Below are positions 35,268-45,189 of a stretch of DNA of 64,000 bases, one piece after another. Each line of letters starts with the position of its first letter. The stretch's first letter is position 1. The stretch is taken from NCBI RefSeq assembly GCF_018457175.1, contig NZ_JAGFNU010000002.1:62001-126000 (forward strand), in the 5' to 3' direction. The notes under the pieces are model-generated. The model ran no database searches and was not told the DNA's origin. It was given only the letters and a program-made list of their open reading frames with translations. This DNA is from Pseudohalocynthiibacter aestuariivivens (GTDB lineage: Bacteria > Pseudomonadota > Alphaproteobacteria > Rhodobacterales > Rhodobacteraceae). A program made the translations under genes and the position numbers.

Positions 35268-36049
35268 GTGGGAAGTGGAGCGATCTTGCACCGCGGGTTG
35301 CCTCTGGTGTGGTGATGGCAGTGGTCGGCCTTTCGGCTGTTTGGGCAGGCGGCTGGTGGTTCATCGCGCTTATAGCTGTCGCTTGTGGGCTGATGCTTTG
35401 GGAATTGGCGCGTATGATTGCACCAAACGCAGGTGCGGCGCTATTCCAAACCGGAATGCTTGGTTTTGTATCGACAGTCCTTGCTGCGATGGCACCTGTT
35501 TTCTATGCATTACCTGTCTTGTTGGCGGCATGTCTCGTTGGGGTAAGTTTGCTAAAAAAGGATAATGTGCGCTTTGTAATCTACTGCGCCTCGATTTTGT
35601 TTGCTGGATACGGGTTTATTGCACTTAGAGAAGACCTTGGTGCTATTTGGATGTTGTGGCTTGTTCTTTTGGTCGTTGCAACGGACGTCGCGGGGTATTT
35701 CGCAGGCCGTATCATCGGTGGTCCGAAATTTTGGCCCAGATATAGCCCAAAGAAAACATGGTCAGGCGCAGTGGCAGGATGGGTTGCCGCTGCTTTGGTA
35801 AGCGCGGTCTTTGTTTTCTACACAAATATGTGGTCCGGCATTATCATCATGAGCATCTTGCTGTCTTTTAGCTCGCAAATTGGTGATATCGCGCAAAGCG
35901 CTTTGAAACGAAGAACCGGTGTCAAAGACAGCTCGGCAATTATTCCAGGTCATGGTGGTGTGTTTGACCGGTTTGATGGAATGATCGGCGCATCGCTGTG
36001 TCTGATTGTTCTGCGTCTTTTTATCGAACTTACACCTGCGATACAGTGA
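35264..36049 (+). CDS. cdsA: Phosphatidate cytidylyltransferase
   Basis: 261 residues with about seven membrane helices. The CdsA signature is at the C-terminus: SALKRRTGVKDSSAIIPGHG (about 211-230), preceded by DVAGYFAGRIIGG and the SPKKTWSGAVAG block. It makes CDP-diacylglycerol for all phospholipids at the inner membrane. Translation is coupled to uppS by a 4-bp overlap; dxr follows after 3 bp. Confidence 0.95.
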   Translation: MSGKWSDLAPRVASGVVMAVVGLSAVWAGGWWFIALIAVACGLMLWELARMIAPNAGAALFQTGMLGFVSTVLAAMAPVFYALPVLLAACLVGVSLLKKDNVRFVIYCASILFAGYGFIALREDLGAIWMLWLVLLVVATDVAGYFAGRIIGGPKFWPRYSPKKTWSGAVAGWVAAALVSAVFVFYTNMWSGIIIMSILLSFSSQIGDIAQSALKRRTGVKDSSAIIPGHGGVFDRFDGMIGASLCLIVLRLFIELTPAIQ

Positions 36050-36052
36050 TTC

Positions 36053-37225
36053 ATGAGAAAAGTATCCATTCTTGGCGCGACAGGCTCAATCGGGCAAAAC
36101 ACGATAGACCTGATACGGCGTGCACCGGAACGCTATAACGTGGTCGCCTTAACGGGTGGCCGCAATATCGCTCAACTTGCGCAAGACGCGCGTGCCCTTA
36201 ACGCCGATATTGCAGTCACAGCCTATACCGAACTGCTGGGTGATCTTCGTGATGCACTTTACGGCAGTGGCGTGGATGTTGCCGCGGGAGAAGCCGCAAT
36301 TGTAGAGGCCGCAGACCGACCGGCTGATTGGGTAATGTCTGCTATTGTTGGAGCGGCGGGTTTGCCGCCCGGGCTACAAGCCCTGAAACAGGGGGCAACA
36401 CTGGCGCTTGCAAACAAGGAAAGCCTGGTCACAGCCGGGCCGTTGTTAATGAGCGAAGCAAAGAAACATGGCGCAACGGTTCTGCCGGTGGACAGCGAGC
36501 ATTCTGCTGTGTTTCAGGCGCTTGTCGGGGAAGAAATTTCAAACGTTGAGCGTGTTATAATAACTGCTTCAGGCGGTGCTTTCAGAGATTGGCCGGTAGA
36601 GCAGCTTGCGGGTGCCACGCTGGAACAGGCATCGACCCACCCAAATTGGGCGATGGGTCAGCGGATCACCATTGACAGTGCGACGATGTTTAATAAAGCT
36701 ATGGAAGTAATAGAAACTAAAGAATATTTTGGGTTTGATCCTGAAAAAATTGAAGTAATTATACATCCGGAATCACTTATTCACGCCTTGGTCGGATTTT
36801 GTGACGGCGCAATCATGGCTCATGTCGGGCCCGCAGACATGCGCCACGCTATTGGTTACGCGCTCCATTGGCCTGAGCGGGCCCATCTGCCGGTTGAGCG
36901 GCTTGATCTTGCACAAATTGGTATGTTGCGGTTCAAAGAACCTGAACCAGTGCGTTATCCCGCGCTGAGACTCGCCAGTGAAGTCATGAAAATTGGCGGA
37001 TTGTCTGGCGCAATTTTTACTGCCGCGAAGGAAGAAGCACTTGACGGTTTCATCGCAGGCGCACTCGGGTTTTTGCAAATGGCTACGATTGTGGAAGACG
37101 TTTTATCACAGCTTTGTTCCGACCAAAGCCTTATAAAAGCCGAGATTTCACTTGATAACGTGCGCCAAGTGGACCATCTCGCACGTAAGCGGGCCAGTGA
37201 AGCCATTCGCAGACTGCAGGCATAG
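36053..37225 (+). CDS. dxr: 1-deoxy-D-xylulose-5-phosphate reductoisomerase
   Basis: 390 residues. The NADPH motif is LGATGSIGQNTIDLI (about 6-20). Substrate and metal contacts are in LANKESLVTAG (about 120-130), LPVDSEHSAVFQ, ASGGAFRDWP and HPNWAMGQRITIDSATMFNK. It commits DXP to isoprenoid synthesis via MEP, so it supplies the precursor for the uppS product in the same operon. The gene follows cdsA after 3 bp. Confidence 0.96.
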   Translation: MRKVSILGATGSIGQNTIDLIRRAPERYNVVALTGGRNIAQLAQDARALNADIAVTAYTELLGDLRDALYGSGVDVAAGEAAIVEAADRPADWVMSAIVGAAGLPPGLQALKQGATLALANKESLVTAGPLLMSEAKKHGATVLPVDSEHSAVFQALVGEEISNVERVIITASGGAFRDWPVEQLAGATLEQASTHPNWAMGQRITIDSATMFNKAMEVIETKEYFGFDPEKIEVIIHPESLIHALVGFCDGAIMAHVGPADMRHAIGYALHWPERAHLPVERLDLAQIGMLRFKEPEPVRYPALRLASEVMKIGGLSGAIFTAAKEEALDGFIAGALGFLQMATIVEDVLSQLCSDQSLIKAEISLDNVRQVDHLARKRASEAIRRLQA

Positions 37226-37236
37226 AAGGTAGATAC

Positions 37237-38574
37237 GTGGATATTATTGGGCTTTTGCCATCATTTGGTGGCTTTGTTTTTACGGTTATTGCATTTGTTG
37301 TCGCTCTGTCAGTCATCGTCGCGATTCACGAATATGGTCATTACATCGTTGGCCGTTGGTGCGGGATTCATGCAGAAGTTTTTTCGCTGGGGTTTGGACC
37401 TGTTCTTTGGTCCCGGCACGACAAAGACGGCACCCGCTGGCAGATCGCGGCTTTGCCTTTTGGCGGGTATGTCAAGTTTTTGGGTGATTCTGGTGCCGCG
37501 TCCGGCAAGGATGGTGACGCTATAGAGGCTATGTCTGACGAAGAGCGCAGACATACGATGCACGGCGCGCCGCTCTGGGCACGGTCCGCAACGGTTGCAG
37601 CAGGTCCGGTTTTTAATTTTATATTGTCTTTTCTTATATTTGCGTCTGTTTTTGCTTATCAGGGTGTAGCGATTGAACCGCTGACAATCGGGCAGCTTCG
37701 GGCGCATCCGGTGCAGACAGAAGCCCTGAAGGTTGGCGACCAGATTTTGTCGATCGCGGGAATTGAAACACCGCCTCTCGAAGAATTTGACACGTTGGTC
37801 GAAGCGTTGCCCAACGAGCCAGAGCTTGAATACGAAGTTCTGCGAGATGGAGAGAGGGTAACGGTGATTGCGCCATATCCATACCCGCCTGCTGTTGTGA
37901 CCCTTCAGCCGCAATCCGCAGCAATGGATGCAGGTCTTGAAGTCGGGGATGTTATTCTATCGGTCGATAGCGCGCGCATTGCGACATTTGAGGAGCTAAA
38001 GGAAATTGTCGGGGCTTCGGACGGCAAGCCGCTCGTATTGAACATATGGCGGGAAGGGGATGTGTTTGATCTGACTTTAACCCCACGCAGGCGCGACTTA
38101 CCCTTGGCTGATGGCGGTTTTGAAACGCGTTGGCTGATTGGAATAACCGGTGGATTGCTTTTTGAACCCCAGACCGAACGTGCCGGGGTTTTCACATCGC
38201 TATGGGGTGGCGTCACACAAACCTACTACATCGTTCGTTCCAGCCTTTCGGGGCTTTATCATATGGCGATTGGCGCCATAAGTTCGTGCAACATTTCAGG
38301 TCCGATCGGAATCGCACAGGCGTCCGGCGCAATGGCAAGCCAGGGACTACAAAGCTTCGTCTGGTTTGTTGCGGTGCTTTCGACGGCAATTGGAATGTTA
38401 AACCTGTTTCCAATTCCGGTTTTGGATGGGGGCCATCTTGTTTTCTATGCGTACGAAGCCGTTACAGGTAAACCGCCGAACGAAAAAGCGTTGCGTATCC
38501 TGATGGCGATCGGATTGAGTTTGCTGCTAACCCTCATGGTATTCGCAATTTCAAATGACGTTTTTTGTCAATGA
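37237..38574 (+). CDS. rseP: Site-2 protease RseP-like zinc metalloprotease
   Basis: 445 residues. The zinc motif HEYGH lies in the first membrane helix (about 30), followed by FGPVLWSR. Two PDZ-like domains are seen (about 145-215 and 218-290, the second VTLQPQSAAMDAGLEVGDVI). The third zinc ligand is in NLFPIPVLDGGHL (about 387-399). The enzyme cuts anti-sigma factors and signal-peptide remnants inside the inner membrane. It sits between dxr and bamA, as in E. coli. Confidence 0.95.
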   Translation: MDIIGLLPSFGGFVFTVIAFVVALSVIVAIHEYGHYIVGRWCGIHAEVFSLGFGPVLWSRHDKDGTRWQIAALPFGGYVKFLGDSGAASGKDGDAIEAMSDEERRHTMHGAPLWARSATVAAGPVFNFILSFLIFASVFAYQGVAIEPLTIGQLRAHPVQTEALKVGDQILSIAGIETPPLEEFDTLVEALPNEPELEYEVLRDGERVTVIAPYPYPPAVVTLQPQSAAMDAGLEVGDVILSVDSARIATFEELKEIVGASDGKPLVLNIWREGDVFDLTLTPRRRDLPLADGGFETRWLIGITGGLLFEPQTERAGVFTSLWGGVTQTYYIVRSSLSGLYHMAIGAISSCNISGPIGIAQASGAMASQGLQSFVWFVAVLSTAIGMLNLFPIPVLDGGHLVFYAYEAVTGKPPNEKALRILMAIGLSLLLTLMVFAISNDVFCQ

Positions 38575-38662
38575 ATTGAACGCGAAGAGCCGCCTGTCAA
38601 AATGATGCCATATTTAGTTGCTAGGTAATTGAGAGAGCAGAAAGTTTGACGAGGATCAAGCG

Positions 38663-38788
38663 ATGGAATCGATTCAAAGCGGATACCGCGGTCTGTCCCT
38701 GTTAGTAGACCTTAATTGGGATAGAATTTTATACATAGCAACCATTGTCGGGGCGCTTATGGCAGGCGCTTTTATCGGTTCTCTGTAA
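38663..38788 (+). CDS. 41-residue single-pass membrane protein between rseP and bamA
   Basis: ATG 38663 follows GAGGA. The product reads MESIQSGYRGLSLLVDLNWD and then RILYIATIVGALMAGAFIGSL. Residues 21-41 form one transmembrane helix; the first 20 residues are cytoplasmic by the positive-inside rule. I recall similar very small proteins (GYRGL...NWDR...TIGA type) in Roseobacter genomes, but no function. It lies 88 bp after rseP and is followed by a hairpin and a new promoter-like sequence for bamA. Small size and position suggest a modulator of a membrane complex; that is speculation. Confidence 0.65.
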   Translation: MESIQSGYRGLSLLVDLNWDRILYIATIVGALMAGAFIGSL

Positions 38789-38820
38789 AACATAACCTTT
38801 TAAGCCAAGACTTGTTATTT

Positions 38821-38852
38821 GCGCGCATTCGCCAAACTGGCGAAAAGCGCGC
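38821..38852 (+). terminator. Imperfect hairpin between the 41-residue gene and bamA
   Basis: GCGCGC (38821-38826) and GCGCGC (38847-38852) flank an inner stem TTCGCC/GGCGAA. Only a short T-run (CCTTTTG) follows, so termination would be partial. Confidence 0.4.
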
Positions 38853-38861
38853 TTATGCCTT

Positions 38862-38890
38862 TTGACAAGGGGGGGTAGAAGGGTTAGTCA
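38862..38890 (+). promoter_or_regulatory. Possible bamA promoter
   Basis: A perfect -35 box TTGACA (38862-38867) is followed after 17 bp by TAGTCA (38885-38890), a weak -10. Initiation would be near 38897, giving a leader of about 29 bases to ATG 38926. It suggests that bamA and the genes after it can be expressed apart from the upstream operon. Confidence 0.35.
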
Positions 38891-38925
38891 GAACCTACTT
38901 GGGATGTCTATTCGGGTTGGGTTTT

Positions 38926-41265
38926 ATGACGACTTTTTTGGTTGATCGCGGCACTGCAGTTTTAAGAGTGTTTCTTCTAACACGAGCCGCTTTGCTTGTT
39001 TTGTTTTGTGTCTTTTCAGTGGCCTCAGTGATGGCGCCGTTGTCAGCTCAGGCACAACAGCGTTTTTCGACGATTGAAGTCATTGGAAACCAGCGCATTG
39101 AAGCTGCTACAATCCGCACATATGCCGGAATCGAACGGGGCGAAAGCGTTTCAGAAGGCGAATTGAATGCCGCTTATCAGCGGATTCTGGGGTCAGGCTT
39201 GTTTGAAACGGTGGATTTAACGCCGCAAGGCAGTAGTCTGGTTATTACCGTCAGAGAATACCCAACGATCAACCAAATCAGTATCGAGGGTAACCGCCGC
39301 TTGAAAGACGAAAATCTTCTGCCGATCATCCAGTCGCAGCCTCGTCGTGTTTACAGCCCCACTATCGCAGAACTGGACGCAGACTCGATCACCGCCGCTT
39401 ATGGGCAGCTAGGGCGCTACGCAACAACAGTAGATCCTAGAATCATTCGCCGCGACGACAATCGTGTTGATCTGATTTTTGAGGTTTCTGAAAGCCGGGT
39501 TATCGAAATTGACAGGCTCAGCTTCGTGGGGAACCGCGCCTATTCTGACCGGCGTTTGCGCCGGGTTCTGGAAACGAAACAAGCAGGCTTGCTGCGTGGG
39601 CTGGTAAAAAGCGATACTTTTATCGCTGACCGGATCGAGTTTGATAAGCAGGTCTTGCGCGATTTTTACCTGTCTCGTGGATATATCGATTTTGAAACAT
39701 TATCTGTGAACTCAGAACTGGCCCGTGGTCGTGACGCTTTCTTCGTGACCTTCACGGTTCGCGAGGGTCAGCCTTTTGAATTCGGCGAAATCACCGTGAC
39801 GTCGGATCTGGAAGAGGTCGATCCTGATGAGTATTTTGAGGCAATTCGCATTCGCCCTGGTGTTACCTATTCGCCGACGCTTGTTGAAAACACAATTGCA
39901 CGTCTTGAGAGACTGGCACTGCGAAACAGCCTGAACTTCGTTCGCGTTGAACCCCGGATAACGCGCAATGATCGTGAACTGACGCTTGACGTCGAGTTTA
40001 ATCTTTCGCGCGGTCCGCGCATTTTTGTGGAACGGATCGATATTGAGGGCAATTCAACGACCTTGGACAGGGTTATTCGAAATCAGTTCAGGATTGTTGA
40101 GGGTGATCCGTTCAACCCGCGGGAAATCCGTGAATCGGCCTCTCGAATCCGCGCGCTTGGTTTTTTCAAGAACTCAGAAGTTGAAGCACGTGAAGGGACC
40201 TCTGAAGATCAGGTCATCGTTGATGTAAATGTGGAAGAAGCCCCAACGGGAACACTTTCATTCGGAGCCAGCTTTTCGAGTGATATTGGTGTCGCGGTAG
40301 CGGTTGGTTTCTCGGAACGAAACTTTCTGGGGCGCGGGCAGAGACTTAGTTTCAACGTGAATACGGCGTCTGACAGCGCCCAAGCCAACATTGGTTTTGT
40401 TGAGCCAGCACTTTTAGGGCGCGACCTTAGATTTGGTCTCAATCTTGGTTACTCAACAACTGACAATGAAAATGCTCGATACAATACCAAAACGATTTCC
40501 TTTAGTCCGTCGCTCAATTTTCCGGTCAGCGAAAACGGTCGTGTAACCCTTCGATATGGTATTTCAAGCGAAGAGCTGTTCGGGTTGGATCCTGCTGCAT
40601 CCTCTGCCATCCTGCTAGCAGAAGCGGGTACAGAAGTTACAAGTTTTGTAGGCTATTCCTACAGCTACGACACAAGGCGCACAGGGCTAAACCCCAATGC
40701 GGGTATTATTTTCCAGTTTGGACAAAACTTTGCCGGATTGGGCGGCGATGCAAAATATATCCAGACTACAGCGCTGCTGGGGGCTGAGGCAGATGTTCTG
40801 CGAGAAGAAGTCACATTGCGCGCGACGCTTGAAGGCGGTGCGCTGAACATGATCTCAGGAAACAGTCGAATTACGGACAGGTTTTTTCTGTCCAGTCGCA
40901 GGATGCGCGGATTTGATGCGAATGGCGTTGGCCCACGCGATCTGACCGCCACGAACCAAGACGCACTCGGAGGTAATTTTTTCGCGGTTGCACGCTTTGA
41001 GGCGGAGTTCCCGCTTGGTATTCCCGAAGAATACGGCATCACCGGTGGCGTTTTCTTTGATGTCGGCAGCCTCTGGGGGTTGGATAACACCGCCGGAACG
41101 TTGGGTCCTGTAGATGACAGTGCCAATTTGCGCGCAGTTGTAGGCTTCTCAGTCTTTTGGGACACAGTACTTGGGCCGCTTCGCTTCAACTTTTCAAATG
41201 CGCTTAAAAGCGAAACATATGACGAAGAGCGAAGCTTTGACCTGACGGTTTCAACGTCTTTCTAA
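38926..41265 (+). CDS. bamA: Outer membrane protein assembly factor BamA
   Basis: 779 residues from ATG 38926; a TTG at 38899 would lie at the predicted transcription start. A signal peptide (VMAPLSAQAQQ cleavage region, about 38-48) precedes five POTRA domains (about 48-430), with typical lines such as FSTIEVIGNQRIEAATIRTY and IFVERIDIEGNSTTLDRVIR. The C-terminal 16-stranded barrel carries the conserved RGF-type loop in SSRRMRGFDANGVGPRD. It folds outer-membrane proteins. The skp-like gene follows after 1 bp. Confidence 0.95.
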   Translation: MTTFLVDRGTAVLRVFLLTRAALLVLFCVFSVASVMAPLSAQAQQRFSTIEVIGNQRIEAATIRTYAGIERGESVSEGELNAAYQRILGSGLFETVDLTPQGSSLVITVREYPTINQISIEGNRRLKDENLLPIIQSQPRRVYSPTIAELDADSITAAYGQLGRYATTVDPRIIRRDDNRVDLIFEVSESRVIEIDRLSFVGNRAYSDRRLRRVLETKQAGLLRGLVKSDTFIADRIEFDKQVLRDFYLSRGYIDFETLSVNSELARGRDAFFVTFTVREGQPFEFGEITVTSDLEEVDPDEYFEAIRIRPGVTYSPTLVENTIARLERLALRNSLNFVRVEPRITRNDRELTLDVEFNLSRGPRIFVERIDIEGNSTTLDRVIRNQFRIVEGDPFNPREIRESASRIRALGFFKNSEVEAREGTSEDQVIVDVNVEEAPTGTLSFGASFSSDIGVAVAVGFSERNFLGRGQRLSFNVNTASDSAQANIGFVEPALLGRDLRFGLNLGYSTTDNENARYNTKTISFSPSLNFPVSENGRVTLRYGISSEELFGLDPAASSAILLAEAGTEVTSFVGYSYSYDTRRTGLNPNAGIIFQFGQNFAGLGGDAKYIQTTALLGAEADVLREEVTLRATLEGGALNMISGNSRITDRFFLSSRRMRGFDANGVGPRDLTATNQDALGGNFFAVARFEAEFPLGIPEEYGITGGVFFDVGSLWGLDNTAGTLGPVDDSANLRAVVGFSVFWDTVLGPLRFNFSNALKSETYDEERSFDLTVSTSF

Positions 41266-41266
41266 T

Positions 41267-41830
41267 ATGGTGTTAGTCCGCGCAATTTTTTCATGTGCCA
41301 TAGCTTTATTCCTTTGTTCAGGATTGGCGAACGCACAAGAGAGCGGTGGAAGTTCAAGCGCTCTCCTGACCATCGACGCGGAACGATTGTATTTGGAATC
41401 GCGGTATGGCGGTCGCGTTCAGTCAGAGTTTGAACGCGACGGAGCAGAACTTGCAGCAGAGAACCAAACAATTGACCGGGATCTGACTGCTGAAGAAAAA
41501 GATCTGACCGAACGTCGTGCGACAATGCCTGCGGACGAATTTCGTCTGCTTGCAGATGAATTTGATGTGAAGGTGCAGGGCATTCGCAGGGCACAAGATG
41601 ATAAATTGAGATCCTTGACGCGCCGTCGCGACGAAGAGCGTCAGACCTTCTACAGTACTGTTATCCCCGTACTCGCCCAAATCACCAGTGAAAAGGGTGC
41701 GGTCGCGATTCTGGATCGGCGCGCGGTATTTCTGGCTGCGGAAAGTATAGACATTACAAACGATGCAATCGAACGCGTCGATGCAGAAATCGGAGATGGA
41801 ACATCTTTGCAGAGTAATCCTGAGGAATAG
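41267..41830 (+). CDS. OmpH/Skp family periplasmic chaperone
   Basis: 187 residues. The N-terminus MVLVRAIFSCAIALFLCSGL followed by ANAQ is a Sec signal. The rest is a Skp-like domain with long helical, charged arms: VQSEFERDGAELAAENQTID (about 48-67), then DLTAEEKDLTERRATM, and a final beta segment AVAILDRRAVFLAAESIDITN. Skp shields unfolded outer-membrane proteins in the periplasm on their way to BamA, encoded just upstream with one base between the stop and this ATG. Its place between bamA and fabZ/lpxA matches many proteobacteria. Confidence 0.9.
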   Translation: MVLVRAIFSCAIALFLCSGLANAQESGGSSSALLTIDAERLYLESRYGGRVQSEFERDGAELAAENQTIDRDLTAEEKDLTERRATMPADEFRLLADEFDVKVQGIRRAQDDKLRSLTRRRDEERQTFYSTVIPVLAQITSEKGAVAILDRRAVFLAAESIDITNDAIERVDAEIGDGTSLQSNPEE

Positions 41831-41909
41831 CTCTGTCTTGTCTGAAACTGCCCGACTTGTTAGTCAGGATATGGGCGATAATCTACCCGCAAAGAAAGGG
41901 GCCTCATAA

Positions 41910-42368
41910 ATGACCGAGCAGTTAAAAGAAGCTGATCTTGATATTATTCAGCGAATTATTCCGCATCGTTATCCATTTTTGCTGATCGACAAAGTACGTG
42001 ATATCGAAGTCAGTCAGTCGGCAGTCGGTGTCAAAAACATCACATTTAATGAGCCGCATTTTCAGGGGCATTTCCCGGGTGCACCAATTATGCCCGGTGT
42101 GATGATTATCGAGGCGATGGCGCAGACCTCGGCGGTTTTGGTGGGAATCACGCTTGATCTGATCGACAAGGATTTGTTGGTCTATTTCATGTCAGTCGAC
42201 GCCTGTAAATTTCGGCGTAAGGTCGTTCCGGGGGACGTTCTGGAACTTCACGTGACGGTTAAGCGTGCTGGAACTAAAATCTGGAAATTCAATGGCGTTG
42301 CAAAAGTCGGTGATGAAGTCGCCGCAACCGCAGAATTTGCCGCAATGATTCACTTGCTGGAGGAATAA
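41910..42368 (+). CDS. fabZ: 3-hydroxyacyl-ACP dehydratase FabZ
   Basis: 152 residues with one hot-dog fold. The catalytic His is in [20 protein letters not shown] (about 48-67) and the Glu in [26 protein letters not shown] (about 17-29) is the N-terminal signature. It dehydrates 3-hydroxyacyl-ACP in fatty-acid elongation, competing with LpxA (2 bp downstream) for the 3-hydroxyacyl-ACP pool. Confidence 0.96.
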   Translation: MTEQLKEADLDIIQRIIPHRYPFLLIDKVRDIEVSQSAVGVKNITFNEPHFQGHFPGAPIMPGVMIIEAMAQTSAVLVGITLDLIDKDLLVYFMSVDACKFRRKVVPGDVLELHVTVKRAGTKIWKFNGVAKVGDEVAATAEFAAMIHLLEE

Positions 42369-42370
42369 AC

Positions 42371-43168
42371 ATGGCAATACATCCCAGCGCTGAGGTTCAC
42401 TCCAGCGCAATTGTCGACGACGGCGCAGTCGTTGGCGAGGGCTGTGTTGTCGGGCCATTTTCCGTGATCGGTGCGAATGTCACCCTGAAGGCGCGTGTGC
42501 ACGTTAAAAGCCACGCCGTGCTTACCGGCTTAACAGAAATTGGTGATGAAACAGAAATTTTCCCTTTTGCCTGTGTTGGAGAGGTTCCTCAGGATCTAAA
42601 GTTTGACGGTGAAGAAACACGTCTCGTCGTGGGCAAGCGCAACCGTATCCGTGAAGGGGCCACGCTCAATACCGGAACCAAAGGCGGGGGGGGTATTACG
42701 CGTGTTGGCGACGATTGCCTATTCATGACAGGCGCACATGTCGGACATGACGCGATCGTGGGAAACCGGGTCGTCATGGCCAATCAGGCAGCACTAGCCG
42801 GCCATTGCATCATCGAGGATGATGTCATTATCGGAGGATTATCCGGAATTCATCAGTTTGTCAGGATCGGCAAGGGTGCCATCATCGGCGCTGTGACCAT
42901 GGTAACAAATGACGTCATCCCATATGGTCTTGTTCAGGGTCCTCGTGGTGCACTAGATGGGCTGAACCTTGTTGGTTTGAAACGTAAAGGGGTAAGCAGG
43001 GCAGATATCACCGCATTGCGGGCTGCTTACCAGATGCTCGCGCAGGGAGATGGCGCATTTCAGGACCGTGCGCAGCGCCTTGGGAATGAAAGCGATAGTG
43101 AATACGTTCAGGACATCGTAAAGTTTGTTCTGGGCAACAGTGGTCGTTCTTTTCTGACACCAGGCTAG
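42371..43168 (+). CDS. lpxA: UDP-N-acetylglucosamine acyltransferase LpxA
   Basis: 265 residues. A left-handed beta-helix of hexapeptide repeats covers about 1-190 (for example IHPSAEVHSSAIVDDGAVVG). The catalytic His is in GAHVGHDAIVGN (about 119-130), and the ruler region and NLVGLKRKGVSRADI follow. It puts the first 3-hydroxyacyl chain on UDP-GlcNAc in lipid A synthesis. It is in the fabZ-lpxA-lpxI-lpxB cluster. Confidence 0.96.
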   Translation: MAIHPSAEVHSSAIVDDGAVVGEGCVVGPFSVIGANVTLKARVHVKSHAVLTGLTEIGDETEIFPFACVGEVPQDLKFDGEETRLVVGKRNRIREGATLNTGTKGGGGITRVGDDCLFMTGAHVGHDAIVGNRVVMANQAALAGHCIIEDDVIIGGLSGIHQFVRIGKGAIIGAVTMVTNDVIPYGLVQGPRGALDGLNLVGLKRKGVSRADITALRAAYQMLAQGDGAFQDRAQRLGNESDSEYVQDIVKFVLGNSGRSFLTPG

Positions 43169-43177
43169 GGGGCAGAA

Positions 43178-44017
43178 ATGCTGGCTATTATTGCGGGCAC
43201 TGGTCGCTTGCCCGGCGCTTTATCTGAAAAACTGACGCTCGCCGGGAAGGATTATATCCTTTGCGAAATCGAAGGGTTTGAAATTGAGAACCCCTGCGGC
43301 GCGCCTGTCATTCGGTTCCGTGTCGAGCAACTTGCGCGCTTCTTTGCTACCCTGAAGGACAAAAAAGTTCAGGAGGTCGTTTTTGCTGGCGCAATACACC
43401 GACCCAGAATCGATCCAACAGCGTTTGATCCGGAAACACTAAAGCTGGCGCCAAAGTTCTTGGCTGCAATGCAGGGTGGAGATGACACGATTTTGAGAGT
43501 CGTCCTGAGCCTCTTTGAAGATGCTGGTTTTACGATCAGAGCTGCGCATGAAGTCTCGCCGGATCTTTTGCCTGCGACCGGCGTGCTCACAAATGTTGTT
43601 CCTGATGAAAAAGACACAGCAGATGCAGCCCGCGCCGCAGAAGTAACGGCGGCACTTGGGGCAGCCGATGTTGGGCAGGGCTGTGTCGTGCAGCAAGGTC
43701 TGGTTCTGGCTTGCGAGACGCTCCCCGGAACGGACTGGATGCTGGCACAGTTGGCCAACGCCCCGTTTTTAGCACGCCCCGACCGTTCAAAAGGGGCAGG
43801 TGTGTTTTTTAAGGCGCCGAAGCCTGATCAGGACAGGCGTGTTGATCTGCCGATAGTTGGACCGGTAACAATTGACGCGGTTTCAGCTGCGGGCTTGGGA
43901 GGGTTGGTCCTCGAGGCGGGCGGCGTCATGATAATGGAAGCCGATGTCGCCATTGAAAAAGCCAATGCAGCGGGTTTGTTCATTTGGGTGCGCGACAATA
44001 CAACGGAAACGGCCTGA
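43178..44017 (+). CDS. lpxI: UDP-2,3-diacylglucosamine diphosphatase LpxI
   Basis: 279 residues of the DUF1009/LpxI family. It begins MLAIIAGTGRLPGALSEKLT, and the C-terminal domain has VDLPIVGPVTIDAVSAAGLGG and GVMIMEADVAIEKANAAGLF. LpxI hydrolyses UDP-2,3-diacylglucosamine to lipid X, replacing LpxH in alphaproteobacteria. Its TGA overlaps the lpxB ATG (TGATG), so the two are coupled. Confidence 0.92.
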   Translation: MLAIIAGTGRLPGALSEKLTLAGKDYILCEIEGFEIENPCGAPVIRFRVEQLARFFATLKDKKVQEVVFAGAIHRPRIDPTAFDPETLKLAPKFLAAMQGGDDTILRVVLSLFEDAGFTIRAAHEVSPDLLPATGVLTNVVPDEKDTADAARAAEVTAALGAADVGQGCVVQQGLVLACETLPGTDWMLAQLANAPFLARPDRSKGAGVFFKAPKPDQDRRVDLPIVGPVTIDAVSAAGLGGLVLEAGGVMIMEADVAIEKANAAGLFIWVRDNTTETA

Positions 44018-45189
44018 TGCGGTTCTTTCTGGTCGCAGGAGAGCCGTCGGGCGACAGGCTTGGTGCGGCGCTTATGGCCGGATTGAAGATGCTTGTTCCC
44101 GAGGTGCAGTTTCATGGAGTTGGTGGCCCGCTTATGCAGGCAGAAGGTCTGGACAGCCTGTTTCCCATGGCAGAGCTAAGCGTGATGGGAATTGCCGAAG
44201 TCGCCCCGAGATATTTCCAACTTAAACGCCGGATCAGGCAAACTGCGGATGCGGTACTGGCAGACCCGCCCGACGCGCTGATCACAATCGATAGTCCGGA
44301 TTTTTGTCTTAGGGTGGCAAAACTGGTGAAGGCCGGAGGGGACATTCGCACAGTTCACTACGTTGCGCCGACTGTCTGGGCGTGGCGGCCGGGGCGGGCG
44401 GTAAAAATGGCAAGAACAATTGATCACGTGCTTGCGCTTTTCCCTTTTGAAAAACCGCTTATGGAAGTTGACGGTATGCGGTGCGATTTTGTCGGGCATC
44501 CGGTTGTCGCCGAACCGCAAGCCGATGCGTCCGACGTAGAAGCGTTTCGTGAAAAATATGGGATTGGCGCGGATGAAACCGTGCTGCTTGCTTTGCCGGG
44601 TTCGCGGCAGGGAGAGGTTTCTCGTTTAATGGAGCCGTTCGGTCAGGCGATACAGAACGTTCTCAAAGCGCGCCCCGACATTCGCATTGTGGTCCCTGCT
44701 GCCGGGTCTGTCGTGGCTTTGGTCAAGCAACAGATCAGTAGCTGGCCAGGCGAACCAATTTTGCTGGACCCTCGTGATCAGAGCAAAGAATTGACTGCAC
44801 ATGAAAAGCGCGCGGCTTTCAGGGCCGCTGATATCGCGCTTGCCGCGTCCGGAACAGTGTCTCTGGAACTTGCAGCGTCACAAACGCCGATGGTAATAGC
44901 CTATGACATGAACTGGATCACCCGGCAGATTGTGAACAGAATGCTGATGATCGATACGGTCACGCTGGTTAATATTGTCTCGGAAACCCGCCACATTCCG
45001 GAGTTCATTGGCGCAGAATGCATACCGACGGATATTGCCAAAGGTATCTTATCTGTTCTTGAAAATCCCCAAAGTCAAAAGGCGGCAATGGCGCTCACGA
45101 TGAAACGCTTGGGGCAGGGCTCGGAACCACCGGGACTGCGCGCTGCGAAAGCCGTTCTTGATGGCCTTCGCAGCCGACCCACTGCCTAA
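44017..45189 (+). CDS. lpxB: Lipid-A-disaccharide synthase
   Basis: 390 residues from ATG 44017, which overlaps the lpxI stop; the longer frame at 43984 is inside lpxI. Signatures are [54 protein letters not shown] and LPGSRQGEV. It joins lipid X and UDP-diacylglucosamine to give the lipid A disaccharide. It is the last gene of the run, and its stop codon overlaps the stop of convergent mnmA. Confidence 0.95.
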   Translation: MRFFLVAGEPSGDRLGAALMAGLKMLVPEVQFHGVGGPLMQAEGLDSLFPMAELSVMGIAEVAPRYFQLKRRIRQTADAVLADPPDALITIDSPDFCLRVAKLVKAGGDIRTVHYVAPTVWAWRPGRAVKMARTIDHVLALFPFEKPLMEVDGMRCDFVGHPVVAEPQADASDVEAFREKYGIGADETVLLALPGSRQGEVSRLMEPFGQAIQNVLKARPDIRIVVPAAGSVVALVKQQISSWPGEPILLDPRDQSKELTAHEKRAAFRAADIALAASGTVSLELAASQTPMVIAYDMNWITRQIVNRMLMIDTVTLVNIVSETRHIPEFIGAECIPTDIAKGILSVLENPQSQKAAMALTMKRLGQGSEPPGLRAAKAVLDGLRSRPTA

